Of a stretch of DNA of 42,782 bases, positions 17,675 to 27,104 are shown in pieces. How positions within the stretch are numbered: the first letter of the stretch is position 1; each line of letters begins with the position of its first letter. The stretch lies in NCBI GenBank assembly GCA_029257805.1, contig JARIAR010000068.1:1-42782 (forward strand), given 5' to 3'. Source of the stretch: Blautia sp. (GTDB lineage Bacteria > Bacillota > Clostridia > Lachnospirales > Lachnospiraceae). The position numbers and the translations under genes were made by a program. The notes beneath the pieces were generated by a model. It saw only the letters and a list, made by a program, of their open reading frames with translations, was not told the origin of the DNA and made no database searches.

Positions 17675-19624
17675 TTAATTCAGTTCCTGTTGTTTTTCAC
17701 TATCTAAAATATCAAGATCATCAAGATTATCCGGAATATCCATTCCTTGCTCTACAGCACGGAATATCTTCATAAACTCTTTTCCTGTGATCGTTTCTTT
17801 TCGAATAAGATAACCTGCAATCTTATCCAGTGCTTCCCTGTGGCTTCCAATGAGATTTTTCGCTTCTTCATAGGATTCATGGAGAAGCTTCATAACTTCA
17901 TGATCTACCTCTGTAGCAGTATCATCACCGCAGTCTAACACCGTGTGTCCGCTGAGATACTGATTTTCCTGTGTAGCAAGACCCATAAGTCCAAAACGTT
18001 TTGACATTCCATATTGTGTAATCATTGCCCGCGCAACTTTCGTTGCCTGTTCAATATCATTTGCAGCTCCTGTTGTTACCGTATCGAATACAATCTCTTC
18101 TGCTGCACGTCCGCCAAGATATCCAACAAGCATCGCTTCCAGTTCTTTCTGGGTATTCAAATACTTTTCTTCTTCCGGAACCTGCATAACATATCCAAGA
18201 GCTCCCATTGTACGTGGCACAATGGTAATTTTCTGAACCGGCTCTGCATCTTTTTGCAGGGCACTTACAAGGGCATGTCCCACTTCATGATAGGAAACGA
18301 TTTTTCTTTCCTGTTCACTAAGAATGCGGTCTTTTTTCTCTTTTCCTACAAGAACCACTTCAACAGACTCCTGAAGATCTTTCTGGGAAACAGCTTTGCG
18401 TCCATTCTTCACTGCAAGAATTGCAGCTTCGTTAATCATATTTGCCAGATCAGATCCCACTGCCCCTGAAGTTGACAGTGCAATAGATTCAAAATCAACT
18501 GTATCATCCAATAATACGTCTTTTGCGTGTACTTTCAGAATGTCCACACGACCTTTCAGGTCCGGACGATCTACAATTACACGTCTGTCAAATCGGCCCG
18601 GTCGCAAAAGTGCAGGATCCAGAACTTCCGGACGGTTTGTTGCAGCAAGAATCAAAAGACCTTTGGAAGTATCGAATCCATCCATTTCTGCCAGCAGCTG
18701 GTTTAACGTCTGTTCTCTCTCATCGTTTCCGCCTCCGTAACGGGAATCACGGCTCTTTCCAATCGCATCTATTTCATCTATAAATACAATACACGGTGCA
18801 TTTTTCTTTGCTTCTTCAAACAGATCACGTACTCGCGATGCACCTACCCCTACAAACATTTCTACAAATTCGGAACCTGACAGAGAGAAAAAAGGAACAT
18901 GTGCCTCTCCTGCTACCGCTTTTGCCAAAAGTGTTTTTCCTGTTCCCGGAGGTCCTACAAGGAGTGCACCTTTTGGAAGTTTGGCTCCAATTGTCGTGTA
19001 TTTTCCCGGATTATGCAAAAAGTCGACAACTTCCTGAAGCGATTCTTTTGCTTCATCCTGACCTGCCACATCTTTAAATGTGATTCCTGTTTCTTTCTGA
19101 ATATAAGCCTTTGCGCGGCTTTTGCCAACTCCACCCATCATACCGCCGCTTTTATTCATACGGCGCATAAAGAATGTAAGCATACCAAACAGAAGGACCG
19201 TAGGAAGTAATACACTTAATATAGTTGCAATAAATTCTCCAAGAGCATCCGGCGGTTCTGAATGAAATATAATTTTTTTCCCTTCCAGACGTTTTGTCAG
19301 ACTTGTTTCATCCTCCATCTGATTGGTATAATACGTCTTTTCCTGGTAAGGATTTTTCTGTTTTTTAGGTACAATGGTAATGGTTCCTGATTGAATCGTT
19401 ACCTCTTTTACCTTGTCCTTTTCTACCATTTCAATAAATTTATCATAAGTGATCTCACTGGAACTATCTTTCAACATATTTGTAAAAAGACTAAAACATA
19501 CCAGAGTCACTAACAGACAAATCAAAAATGCCAATATTGACTGGTGATTTTTATTTGATCCCGGCTTCCCGGGTTCCTTATTCGGACGCTTTCCATTTTG
19601 GTTGTTGTCCCTGTTGTTATCCAT
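17675..19624 (-). CDS. ftsH: ATP-dependent zinc metalloprotease FtsH
   Basis: FtsH is a membrane-anchored AAA+ protease that degrades misfolded membrane and regulatory proteins as a hexamer. The 649-residue product has an Asn/Lys/Pro-rich N-terminus and two membrane segments (about 28-50 and 130-155) around a short external domain. The AAA module follows, with Walker A GPPGTGKT, the pore loop [13 protein letters not shown] and Walker [10 protein letters not shown], and the second region of homology in [18 protein letters not shown]. The protease site is HEVGH, with a downstream Asp-containing segment. The start follows AGGAGG. It has its own promoter in the gap shared with the divergent DUF1846 gene. 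Confidence 0.96.
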   Translation of the reverse strand: MDNNRDNNQNGKRPNKEPGKPGSNKNHQSILAFLICLLVTLVCFSLFTNMLKDSSSEITYDKFIEMVEKDKVKEVTIQSGTITIVPKKQKNPYQEKTYYTNQMEDETSLTKRLEGKKIIFHSEPPDALGEFIATILSVLLPTVLLFGMLTFFMRRMNKSGGMMGGVGKSRAKAYIQKETGITFKDVAGQDEAKESLQEVVDFLHNPGKYTTIGAKLPKGALLVGPPGTGKTLLAKAVAGEAHVPFFSLSGSEFVEMFVGVGASRVRDLFEEAKKNAPCIVFIDEIDAIGKSRDSRYGGGNDEREQTLNQLLAEMDGFDTSKGLLILAATNRPEVLDPALLRPGRFDRRVIVDRPDLKGRVDILKVHAKDVLLDDTVDFESIALSTSGAVGSDLANMINEAAILAVKNGRKAVSQKDLQESVEVVLVGKEKKDRILSEQERKIVSYHEVGHALVSALQKDAEPVQKITIVPRTMGALGYVMQVPEEEKYLNTQKELEAMLVGYLGGRAAEEIVFDTVTTGAANDIEQATKVARAMITQYGMSKRFGLMGLATQENQYLSGHTVLDCGDDTATEVDHEVMKLLHESYEEAKNLIGSHREALDKIAGYLIRKETITGKEFMKIFRAVEQGMDIPDNLDDLDILDSEKQQELN

Positions 19625-19651
19625 TTTATTCCTCCTCTTGTTATCGTTTTT

Positions 19652-19680
19652 ATTATAAAGAGAATTTCCGCATAAATCAA
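19652..19680 (-). promoter_or_regulatory. Promoter of ftsH
   Basis: On the minus strand, -35 TTGATT (19675-19680), a 17-bp spacer and a perfect -10 TATAAT (19652-19657), about 28 nt before the start codon. Confidence 0.75.
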
Positions 19681-19733
19681 CCGGGATATTGTGAAAATAG
19701 TTAGATTTATATAAAAAGTTTAAAAAAAATCCA

Positions 19734-19761
19734 TTACAAACCTCGTGATTTGTAGTATACT
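19734..19761 (+). promoter_or_regulatory. Promoter of the DUF1846 gene
   Basis: -35 TTACAA (19734-19739), a 16-bp spacer and -10 TATACT (19756-19761). The leader of about 85 nt contains a small CTGGA/TCCAG hairpin before the AGGAAAGG ribosome binding site. Confidence 0.6.
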
Positions 19762-19851
19762 AAGAACAGTCTTTTTATCCTGGACTTTTAAAGTTCCAGT
19801 AATACGCATCTATTTAATTTTTATCACAATATATTAGGAAAGGAAAAACAA

Positions 19852-21330
19852 ATGAAGATTGGATTTGACAACGAGAAATATCTAAAAATGCAGTCTCAGC
19901 ATATTCGAGAACGCATCAGCACATTCGACAATAAATTATATCTGGAATTTGGCGGAAAATTATTCGATGATTACCATGCTTCCAGAGTACTTCCCGGTTT
20001 TGAACCAGACAGTAAACTCCGCATGCTGATGCAGCTTTCCGATCAGGCTGAAATTGTTATCGTTATCAGTGCATTGGATATTGATAAAAATAAAGTCCGT
20101 GGAGATCTCGGCATCACATATGATTTAGACGTTCTTCGTCTTATTGACGAATTTACAGCAAGAGGTTTATATGTAGGAAGTGTATGTATTACACAGTATT
20201 CCGGACAGGAAGGCGCTGATACCTTCCGAAAACATCTGGAAAAACTTGGAATCCGTGTATATATCCACTACACTATCCCAGGCTATCCCAGCAATACCTC
20301 CCTCATTGTCAGCGATGACGGATATGGAAAAAATGATTATATCGAAACAAGCCGCCCTCTTGTTATTGTAACAGCACCAGGACCTGGAAGCGGAAAAATG
20401 GCAGTCTGCCTGTCTCAGCTGTACCATGAATATAAACGAGGAATATCTGCCGGCTATGCAAAATTTGAAACATTCCCAATATGGAATATTCCTCTGAAAC
20501 ATCCGGTAAATCTTGCATATGAAGCTGCTACAGCTGATTTAAATGATGTAAATATGATCGATCCCTTCCATTTAGAGGCATATGGAGAAACAACTGTTAA
20601 TTACAACCGTGACGTTGAGATTTTCCCGGTTCTTCAGGCAATGTTTGAAAAAATCATAGGGGAATGCCCTTACAAATCTCCTACGGATATGGGTGTAAAT
20701 ATGGCCGGAAATTGTATCTTTGACGATGAAGCCTGCCAGGAAGCATCCCGTCAGGAAATTATCCGTCGTTATTACAAAAGTATGAATGCTCTTGTTTCCG
20801 GCACTGGAAAAGAAGATGAAGTATTTAAAATTGAGCTTCTTTTAAAGCAGGCACATGCCACTCTGGAGGAACGTAAAGTTGTTCCTGCCGCAATGGAAAC
20901 AGAAGCACGCACCGGTGCTCCGGCTGCTGCCCTTGAGCTTCCAAATGGCAAAATAGTTTGCGGAAAAACTTCCGATCTTCTCGGTGCATCTTCTGCACTT
21001 CTCTTAAATGCCTTAAAAGAACTTGCAGGGATCGATCATGAACATCATGTAATTTCACCGGACGCACTTCGTCCTATTCAGGAATTAAAGACAAGTTATC
21101 TTGGCAGCAAAAATCCAAGACTGCACTCTGACGAAACACTGATCGCACTTTCTATTAGTGCTGCCAGCAACGAAGAAGCCGGCCTTGCTCTGAAACAGAT
21201 TGTTAATTTAAAAGGATGCCAGGCACATACCTCTGTTATGCTCTCCTCTGTAGACATTCAGGCATTTCGAAAACTTGGTATTGAATTGACATGTGAACCA
21301 AAATTTGAAAAAGAAAAGAAATACTTATAA
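19852..21330 (+). CDS. DUF1846 family protein, function unknown
   Basis: The 492-residue cytoplasmic protein matches the DUF1846 family. Its N-terminus is MKIGFDNEKYLKMQSQHI. It contains LYLEFGGKLFDDYHASRVLPGF, then VIVTAPGPGSGKMAVCLSQLYHE, a glycine-rich P-loop-like segment near residue 180, and FETFPIWNIPLKHPVN. Family members occur widely in Firmicutes and their reaction is not established; the GPGSGKMA loop suggests nucleotide or phosphate binding. It stands alone, is divergent from ftsH, and has its own promoter and a strong terminator. Nothing in the sequence suggests transfer. I assign no pathway. Confidence 0.88.
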   Translation: MKIGFDNEKYLKMQSQHIRERISTFDNKLYLEFGGKLFDDYHASRVLPGFEPDSKLRMLMQLSDQAEIVIVISALDIDKNKVRGDLGITYDLDVLRLIDEFTARGLYVGSVCITQYSGQEGADTFRKHLEKLGIRVYIHYTIPGYPSNTSLIVSDDGYGKNDYIETSRPLVIVTAPGPGSGKMAVCLSQLYHEYKRGISAGYAKFETFPIWNIPLKHPVNLAYEAATADLNDVNMIDPFHLEAYGETTVNYNRDVEIFPVLQAMFEKIIGECPYKSPTDMGVNMAGNCIFDDEACQEASRQEIIRRYYKSMNALVSGTGKEDEVFKIELLLKQAHATLEERKVVPAAMETEARTGAPAAALELPNGKIVCGKTSDLLGASSALLLNALKELAGIDHEHHVISPDALRPIQELKTSYLGSKNPRLHSDETLIALSISAASNEEAGLALKQIVNLKGCQAHTSVMLSSVDIQAFRKLGIELTCEPKFEKEKKYL

Positions 21331-21346
21331 AATAAAATTTCTTATA

Positions 21347-21387
21347 AAAAAAGTATCTGAAATCGTTTTGATTTCAGATACTTTTTT
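21347..21387. terminator. Bidirectional rho-independent terminator
   Basis: An 18-bp perfect stem (21347-21364 with 21370-21387) encloses the loop GTTTT, with an A-run on one side and a T-run on the other. It terminates both the DUF1846 gene and the convergent galE operon. Confidence 0.92.
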
Positions 21388-21401
21388 ATTTGATCTAAAA
21401 C

Positions 21402-22418
21402 TTAATCTTCATATCCATTAGGATTGTTTGACTGCCATCTCCAGGAATCTTCACACATTTCGCGAATACCATTCTCTGCTTTCCAGCCAAGTTCTGCTGC
21501 TGCTTTAGATGCATCTGCATAACATGCAGCAATATCTCCGGCACGACGCGGCTTAATTGTGTAAGGAATTTTTACACCTGTTGCTTCTTCAAAATTTTTC
21601 ACAAGATCCAGAACACTGTATCCTTTTCCTGTTCCCAGATTATAAATACTCAATCCGGAATTATCCTCGATTTTCTTAAGAGCTTTTACATGACCTTTTG
21701 CCAAGTCAACTACATGTATGTAATCTCTTACACCAGTTCCATCCGGGGTATCATAATCATTTCCAAATACACCAAGTTCTTTTAATTTTCCAACTGCTAC
21801 CTGTGTAATATATGGCATCAGATTATTCGGAATACCATTTGGATTTTCTCCCATAGTACCACTCTTATGAGCTCCAATCGGGTTAAAGTAACGAAGAAGA
21901 ACTACATTCCATTGCGGATCTGCTTTCTGGATATCAGAAAGAATCTGTTCCAGCATAGATTTTGTCCAGCCATATGGATTTGTACACTCTCCTTTTGGGC
22001 ATTCCTCTGTGATCGGAATAATTGCCGGATCTCCATATACAGTAGCAGAAGAGGAGAAAATAATATTCTTCACATTATGTTTTCTCATAACATCCACTAA
22101 TGTTAAAGTACCTGCAATATTATTCTCATAATATTCCCATGGCTTTTCTACTGATTCTCCAACTGCCTTCAAACCTGCAAAATGAATACAGGAATCGATT
22201 TTTTCTTTGTCAAAAATTTCATTTAAAGCATCACGGTCAAGAATATCAGCCTTATAGAATTTCACAGATTTTCCAGTGATTTTTTCTACTCTTTCCAGAG
22301 ATTTCTCACTGGAATTGCTCAGGTTATCTACAACCACCACATCATAACCTGCACTCTGCAATTCTACTACTGTATGTGTTCCAATATAACCTGCACCGCC
22401 TGTCACTAAAATTGCCAT
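21402..22418 (-). CDS. galE: UDP-glucose/UDP-N-acetylglucosamine 4-epimerase
   Basis: This 338-residue short-chain dehydrogenase-type epimerase interconverts UDP-Glc with UDP-Gal, and possibly UDP-GlcNAc with UDP-GalNAc. It has the NAD-binding GGAGYIG motif, then DNLSNSS, the catalytic SSSATVYG Ser and the YGWTK Tyr-Lys pair. The substrate segment includes [25 protein letters not shown]. The start follows AGGAGG. It is the last gene of the nucleotidyltransferase-kinase-galE cluster. That fits a GNB/LNB-type pathway in which the epimerase converts galactose- or GalNAc-derived UDP-sugars. Substrate breadth cannot be fixed from sequence alone. Confidence 0.94.
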   Translation of the reverse strand: MAILVTGGAGYIGTHTVVELQSAGYDVVVVDNLSNSSEKSLERVEKITGKSVKFYKADILDRDALNEIFDKEKIDSCIHFAGLKAVGESVEKPWEYYENNIAGTLTLVDVMRKHNVKNIIFSSSATVYGDPAIIPITEECPKGECTNPYGWTKSMLEQILSDIQKADPQWNVVLLRYFNPIGAHKSGTMGENPNGIPNNLMPYITQVAVGKLKELGVFGNDYDTPDGTGVRDYIHVVDLAKGHVKALKKIEDNSGLSIYNLGTGKGYSVLDLVKNFEEATGVKIPYTIKPRRAGDIAACYADASKAAAELGWKAENGIREMCEDSWRWQSNNPNGYED

Positions 22419-22470
22419 TACTTTCTCCTCCTAGTCTTTATTATTATTCTTTACAGTTTTTATATTAACA

Positions 22471-23571
22471 TTATTTGTATTTTTCTACAATAGCTTTCAT
22501 TTGCGGAAGTTTCTCTTCCATATCTTTTACCAGTTTGAACTGAGTTCTGCATCTGTCAAGATTGTGACCTTCTCTATGAATCTTAAAGTAATGGTCACCT
22601 TCCAGATAATCTGTAAGAAAACGCATCCCGCACTCAAATGTCATAAGGATTGCTCCCATTGGCAGCATATCCATTTCCAAATCTGTCAAAGCACCTGCAC
22701 ACCCCTCTATAAATCCCTTTACGTATAATTCATAAAGATGAAGATCGCAGGAAACCTTTGTCAGATCTCTTTCATCTTCTGCCCCTGTGCTGGCTCCAAA
22801 TCGAATGGAATCCCCAAAATCATTTACAGAAAGTCCCGGCATAACCGTATCCAGATCAATTACACAAACCGCCTTTCCGGTTGTATCATCAATCATGATA
22901 TTATTAAGCTTTGTATCATTATGGGTAACACGAAGAGGCAATTTTTTCTGTTCCTGAAGATCACAAAGTGTATGTGCCAGATTTTCTCTTTCCATAACAA
23001 AATCAATTTCTTCTTTTACGCTTGCAGCTCTTCCGCATACATCCTCTTCTACCGCTTTTTTGAATTTTGCAAAACGATCTACTGTATTATGAAAATCCTT
23101 AATTGTTTCATGCAGGGTATCTGCCGGATAATCTGCCAGAAGTCTCTGAAAATGTCCAAATGCAACTGCACTCTGATAAAAGTCCTGTTCACTCTCTACC
23201 TGATCATAGCATGTAGCATTTTCAATGAAAAGATATACTCTCCAGTATTCGCCCTGAGAATCTTTATAATAAGGAGATCCTTCCCTGTCATCAACAAGAT
23301 TTAAAGTTTCTCTCTCCACATCTCCATGATTTTCTATGATTTTCTTTTTAAGCCAAGATGTTACATTTTTAATATTTTCCATCAGTTCTACCGGATTTGT
23401 GAAAATATTTTTATTCATTTTCTGAAGAATATATCGTTTTGTTTCCTCACCATCTTTGAAAGTAAGGCGGTATGTATCATTTATATGTCCGCTTCCAAAA
23501 GGGATACATTCCTCTAAAACTCCCGGAAAAGCAAACTCCTCTATTACCTCTTTCATTTCTGCGTTATCCAC
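22471..23571 (-). CDS. nahK: N-acetylhexosamine 1-kinase-like phosphotransferase (NahK/LnpB type)
   Basis: The 366-residue APH-fold kinase has the Brenner-type motif THNDTKLNNIM (catalytic Asp) and the metal-binding VIDLDTVMPG. It also has DFGDSIRFGA and an N-terminal PFGSGHINDTY nucleotide loop. These match the bifidobacterial NahK, which phosphorylates GlcNAc and GalNAc at C1. The start is GTG at 23571, immediately after the TAA of the nucleotidyltransferase gene. GGGAGG lies eight bases upstream of the GTG, whereas the ATG five codons later has no such site. Neighbours (nucleotidyltransferase, galE, sugar ABC transporter) support a HexNAc salvage role. A plain aminoglycoside phosphotransferase is unlikely. 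Confidence 0.85.
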   Translation of the reverse strand: MDNAEMKEVIEEFAFPGVLEECIPFGSGHINDTYRLTFKDGEETKRYILQKMNKNIFTNPVELMENIKNVTSWLKKKIIENHGDVERETLNLVDDREGSPYYKDSQGEYWRVYLFIENATCYDQVESEQDFYQSAVAFGHFQRLLADYPADTLHETIKDFHNTVDRFAKFKKAVEEDVCGRAASVKEEIDFVMERENLAHTLCDLQEQKKLPLRVTHNDTKLNNIMIDDTTGKAVCVIDLDTVMPGLSVNDFGDSIRFGASTGAEDERDLTKVSCDLHLYELYVKGFIEGCAGALTDLEMDMLPMGAILMTFECGMRFLTDYLEGDHYFKIHREGHNLDRCRTQFKLVKDMEEKLPQMKAIVEKYK

Positions 23572-24501
23572 TTATTTTTCCTCCCAAAGCTTTTGAGGAT
23601 ACAATCCTCCGTCTTTTAATTTCTGTATTGCATTAACAACTACCGGTTTATCTTCTTTATAAGTAACACCGTACCATTTATCCATGGACTTTAATACTTT
23701 TACAGTTGCTTTCTTCTCAACTAATAACTCATCTACAACAAACGGCAGGAAATATTCACATTTTAACGGATTTTTATCAAGATTCTCATCCAGGAATTTA
23801 GAAAATCTATCTTTTAATTCGTTTAAGATACTTTTAGAAAATCCCCACATATTCATAGAAACTGTACTTCCTTCCGGAATTTCCACCCATGTCTGACCTT
23901 CGTCTTCTGTATAGGCAACTCCACCATCTTTTTTCTCAATATGTGTACGTTCGTTTATTTTTACAAGCTCTCCATTTTCATTTGTAACGCAAACACCTCT
24001 TGCAACATGGCCATTATCTGTCAATGTATTTTCAAGCTTGTATCCTACCATCATATACTGATATGTATCATCATTTTCTTCGCTGGAAGCCAGGAAATCA
24101 TATGCCATTTGAAAAGCATGGCTTCCATAATAATCATCCGCATTAATAACAGCAAACGGTCCGTCTACTTCATCAATGCAACTTAAGATCGCATGACCTG
24201 TACCCCATGGTTTTACTCTTCCCTCCGGAACTGTATATCCTTCCGGAAGATTATTTAAATCCTGAAAAACATAGGAAACTTCTATGATCTTACTCATTCT
24301 ATCTCCGATTGCAGCCCGGAAATCTTTTTCATTCTCTTTTTTGATAATAAAGACAACTTTTCTAAATCCAGCTCTTATTGCATCATAAATAGAAAAATCC
24401 ATTATGATATGTCCTTCCTTATCCACTGGATCAATTTGTTTCAAACCACCGTAACGGCTTCCCATACCTGCTGCCATAACTACTAATACCGGTTTCTTCA
24501 T
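23572..24501 (-). CDS. Sugar-1-phosphate nucleotidyltransferase
   Basis: The 309-residue Rossmann-type nucleotidyltransferase starts with VLVVMAAGMGSRYGGLKQID, the pyrophosphorylase loop. It contains VKPWGTGHAIL and NADDYYG, the metal-binding segment. It is followed without a gap by the HexNAc 1-kinase gene. The likely reaction is UTP plus GlcNAc-1-P or GalNAc-1-P giving the UDP-sugar. This would replace the GalT-type LnpC transferase of bifidobacteria, which is not seen here. The substrate is inferred from neighbours only. The start follows GAAGGGAAG. A promoter with a poor -35 and a 21-bp-period direct repeat lie upstream. Confidence 0.85.
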   Translation of the reverse strand: MKKPVLVVMAAGMGSRYGGLKQIDPVDKEGHIIMDFSIYDAIRAGFRKVVFIIKKENEKDFRAAIGDRMSKIIEVSYVFQDLNNLPEGYTVPEGRVKPWGTGHAILSCIDEVDGPFAVINADDYYGSHAFQMAYDFLASSEENDDTYQYMMVGYKLENTLTDNGHVARGVCVTNENGELVKINERTHIEKKDGGVAYTEDEGQTWVEIPEGSTVSMNMWGFSKSILNELKDRFSKFLDENLDKNPLKCEYFLPFVVDELLVEKKATVKVLKSMDKWYGVTYKEDKPVVVNAIQKLKDGGLYPQKLWEEK

Positions 24502-24544
24502 AACAATAGCTTCCCTTCTGTTTTAATCTGTTTTTTATGCAAAA

Positions 24545-24574
24545 ATGGTGGCTACGTATAAACGATGCCACCAT
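24545..24574 (-). terminator. Terminator after the GH95-like gene
   Basis: On the minus strand an 8-bp stem GATGGTGGC/GCCACCAT with an inner CGT/ACG dyad is followed by TTTTTG. It lies between the transporter/hydrolase unit and the nucleotidyltransferase-kinase-galE unit, just before the nucleotidyltransferase start. It is downstream of the promoter at 24627-24655, so it may also act as an attenuator in that leader. Confidence 0.65.
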
Positions 24575-24626
24575 CTTTTGGTTACAGTATCACATATACG
24601 TAACGGTTTCTTCTTTTCTATTCATC

Positions 24627-24655
24627 ATTTTAACACTTTCATGCAATTAGTCTTT
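24627..24655 (-). promoter_or_regulatory. Candidate activator-dependent promoter of the kinase/galE unit
   Basis: The minus strand has a -10 TAAAAT (24627-24632), but AAAGAC at the -35 position, a poor match. The direct repeat at 24653-24681 overlaps and extends upstream of the -35, as in AraC-type class II activation. The assignment is inference. Confidence 0.45.
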
Positions 24656-24681
24656 GCACAATCATTCATTACTTTTGCACA
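24653..24681. promoter_or_regulatory. Direct repeat TTTGCACA with 21-bp period, candidate AraC-type operator
   Basis: Exact TTTGCACA copies lie at 24653-24660 and 24674-24681, two helical turns apart in the same orientation. This is the geometry of AraC half-sites. The TTGC core is shared with the repeats at 30414-30442 in front of the binding-protein gene. Confidence 0.5.
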
Positions 24682-24699
24682 TACAGTATAGAACGGCCT

Positions 24700-26886
24700 C
24701 TATCCTTCCAAAGCGATACATCCACTCCATACTTCCCCTTTTTCAAGAGCCTTTTCTATGATTTTTTCCTGAATCTTCACACGGATCTTCTGCGGTACAT
24801 CCGCCTGTATTTCCCAGGAAATACTTTCGTTTGTTATTTTCCCACTGCACATAAGCCCTTTTTCTCCACGAAAATGGCAAAAAGAAGTCCCCTTCTCTCT
24901 CCATTCTTTCGGAATCGCCGGAAACAGACGAATCGTTCCTTTTTTCATCTGGAAAAGCATTTCCTGCAGGGCATCGGCACTAAACATATTGCCTTCCAGC
25001 GTAAACGGCCTGTATGTAAATTCTGAATACCCCTTTTTCCGAAAATCACCATTCAGATGAAATCCATTGGGGCCACAGAAAAATTTCCAGAAAATATTTA
25101 AATACTCCGCTGCCTTTTCCCCATTCCCCTGTATTGCATATAAATGTGCCATCCAGGTAAAAGTATATCCTACCCACTGCCGGGTTCCAAGACGCTCATA
25201 ATCCCTGATCACGGCATCTATGATTTCTTTTCCCTCTTCCTCATAAGGAATCATTTCAAGAGGAGAAATGGCCATTGCATTAGAAAAATGACGATGGGAT
25301 TCCTCCAAGCTTTCATCTGGAGAAAGCATAAGGACCTTCTTGTCATTTACAGCCAATCCGGGAAGTTTTTCCTTTACCTGCGTCCATTTATCTGCCATGG
25401 GATCTCCCAGATGGAGCGCATATTCTTCCAGAGTTCCAAATAAATTTAAAAGAAGTGCAAGATCATAATTACTCATTGGCGTAAGCCATGCCTTTTCTGT
25501 ATCATCGTGAATCTCCGGAGAACTTGATACAGGAAGCTGCAAGGTGCCATCCTCCTGTTCTTCCAGAAGATCACAAATAAAAATTCCGGTTTCCTTCATA
25601 TAAGGATAGGCTCTTTCCTTTAAAAAGCCTTCATCACCTGTATATCTGTAGTATTCACTAAAAGAATGACTAAGCCATACCTGATTAACAGGAGAAAGAG
25701 AATACATCGGCCACCCTCCCAAAGGCTTTCCATCAATTGTCATAACCCCCGGAAGACAACTTCCCTCTGCATTGTAAAATTCTTTTGCAAAATGTCTTCC
25801 TTCTTCTTTTAGTCCCCAAAGAAAATCAAGAAAACATTTCCCTTCTTCCAAATGATTCGCTTTTAGATAATGGCTATAAGAAAGTTCTGTATTAAGGTCA
25901 TGATGATAGTCCCCTTTCCAAGGCGGAAGCGTTCCATCGTCTGCTGTCCACACTCCCTGAAGCGGCATTGGCGCACATCCCTCTCTGGATGCGGAAGCAA
26001 ACAGATAATTTGTCATATACCACTGTTTTTCCACAAATTTATCCGGAATAGAAATACCGCTTTTCTGAAAATACTGTTCCCACCATTTTCTGTGCGTTTC
26101 AAAAAACAAAGAAAGATCCTGCTCCATAGCACAAAGGACCGCTTTCTTTCCATCTTCAATCCAGTCTTTTCCATCTTCCGAAGAAATAATTTTCCACATC
26201 ACTCTGGATTTCTGTGGCTGTTTATCCACTGCCATGATAATCCCATAGGAAAACTCTTCGTTTACCGGCTGACAGAACCATTGCAGGATTCCCTCTGTTT
26301 CCCACTGTGCAGGAAAATATTTTAATTCCTTTAAAGTCCCCTGTGAAATTTCTCTTTTTTCTTCTTTATAAATATACTCTTTTTCTGTTCCTTTTTCTCC
26401 AAAATCCGGCGTTTTCAATTCAAGCGAAAAACTATCTTCAGGTGCATATATTTCCAGTACCCCTATATGTTCCAAGGCATGAATCCACGCATTCACTTTG
26501 TATAAATTCTCTTCATTTCCAAATTCCATCCTGGCATTTGCGTCTTTCAAAGAAAGAACAGAATGTATTTCTCCTGTTTCCTTTAAAAAATGTACAAGAA
26601 TTTTTCCTGCTGTAAGTTTCGTCGGAGTTGGATAATAATAGGGAGCATCGAAAATTTCCCGAATTTTCTTTACGTTTCCCTCTTTTGCAAGCTTAACAAG
26701 GTTTGCGTAAGTAAATTCTTCTCTTTGCTCCCATAAAATAGTTTTATCCCATATGTCTGTACGATCTAAACTAAACTGCATTTCCTGCGGGGTTCCCCAG
26801 CATAAGCAGCCGCATTGTCCACTTCCCAGTGGGACGGCTTCGTCCCACCTGGAAATGTTTGTTTTCCATTCATTTAAAATATTCAT
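24700..26886 (-). CDS. Divergent GH95-like glycoside hydrolase, cytoplasmic
   Basis: The 728-residue protein has the GH95 architecture. The N-terminal beta domain begins with AVPLGSGQCGCLCWG and FSLDRTDIWD. The (alpha/alpha)6 barrel has MPLQGVWTADDG, PPWKGDYHHDLNTELSY, SSSPEIHDD and EGNMFSADALQEMLFQ. A C-terminal beta domain follows (IRLFPAIPKEW). Characterised GH95 enzymes are alpha-L-fucosidases or alpha-L-galactosidases. The general-acid Glu of the SPE motif is present. The usual NxN pair reads DLN and the usual DGN reads EGN, so the catalytic base arrangement is changed and specificity may differ. There is no signal peptide, so it should act on imported oligosaccharide. The ribosome binding site is weak (GAGAG). 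Confidence 0.75.
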   Translation of the reverse strand: MNILNEWKTNISRWDEAVPLGSGQCGCLCWGTPQEMQFSLDRTDIWDKTILWEQREEFTYANLVKLAKEGNVKKIREIFDAPYYYPTPTKLTAGKILVHFLKETGEIHSVLSLKDANARMEFGNEENLYKVNAWIHALEHIGVLEIYAPEDSFSLELKTPDFGEKGTEKEYIYKEEKREISQGTLKELKYFPAQWETEGILQWFCQPVNEEFSYGIIMAVDKQPQKSRVMWKIISSEDGKDWIEDGKKAVLCAMEQDLSLFFETHRKWWEQYFQKSGISIPDKFVEKQWYMTNYLFASASREGCAPMPLQGVWTADDGTLPPWKGDYHHDLNTELSYSHYLKANHLEEGKCFLDFLWGLKEEGRHFAKEFYNAEGSCLPGVMTIDGKPLGGWPMYSLSPVNQVWLSHSFSEYYRYTGDEGFLKERAYPYMKETGIFICDLLEEQEDGTLQLPVSSSPEIHDDTEKAWLTPMSNYDLALLLNLFGTLEEYALHLGDPMADKWTQVKEKLPGLAVNDKKVLMLSPDESLEESHRHFSNAMAISPLEMIPYEEEGKEIIDAVIRDYERLGTRQWVGYTFTWMAHLYAIQGNGEKAAEYLNIFWKFFCGPNGFHLNGDFRKKGYSEFTYRPFTLEGNMFSADALQEMLFQMKKGTIRLFPAIPKEWREKGTSFCHFRGEKGLMCSGKITNESISWEIQADVPQKIRVKIQEKIIEKALEKGEVWSGCIALEG

Positions 26887-26897
26887 ATTTCAAACTC

Positions 26898-27077
26898 TCA
26901 TTTATATTTTTTGTTGTAACGATACAGAAGAAATAAAAGTCCTGCAAGACCTAGCAACATGACCATTAATCCCTGCACTCCCACGTTCTTCTGTCCAATC
27001 ACTACCAAGGCCACACATATAATAAAAAATACAAGGGCCACAACAGCCGTTATTATACTTTTTGTTCTTTCATTCAT
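26898..27077 (-). CDS. 59-residue membrane protein in a sugar ABC transporter operon
   Basis: This short ORF is easily missed. It starts at the ATG at 27077 with a strong GGAGG site six bases upstream and stops just before the GH95-like gene. The product has two hydrophobic segments, about residues 8-28 (ITAVVALVFFIICVALVVIG) and 36-52 (GLMVMLLGLAGLLFLLY), a short loop GQKNVG and a basic tail RYNKKYK. I recall similar small proteins (DUF6903-like) beside Lachnospiraceae sugar transporters, but could not check this. A role in assembling or stabilising the permease complex is conceivable; none is shown. Confidence 0.8.
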   Translation of the reverse strand: MNERTKSIITAVVALVFFIICVALVVIGQKNVGVQGLMVMLLGLAGLLFLLYRYNKKYK

Positions 27078-27104
27078 TGTTTTTACCTCCAGTCTGAAAA
27101 CCGA

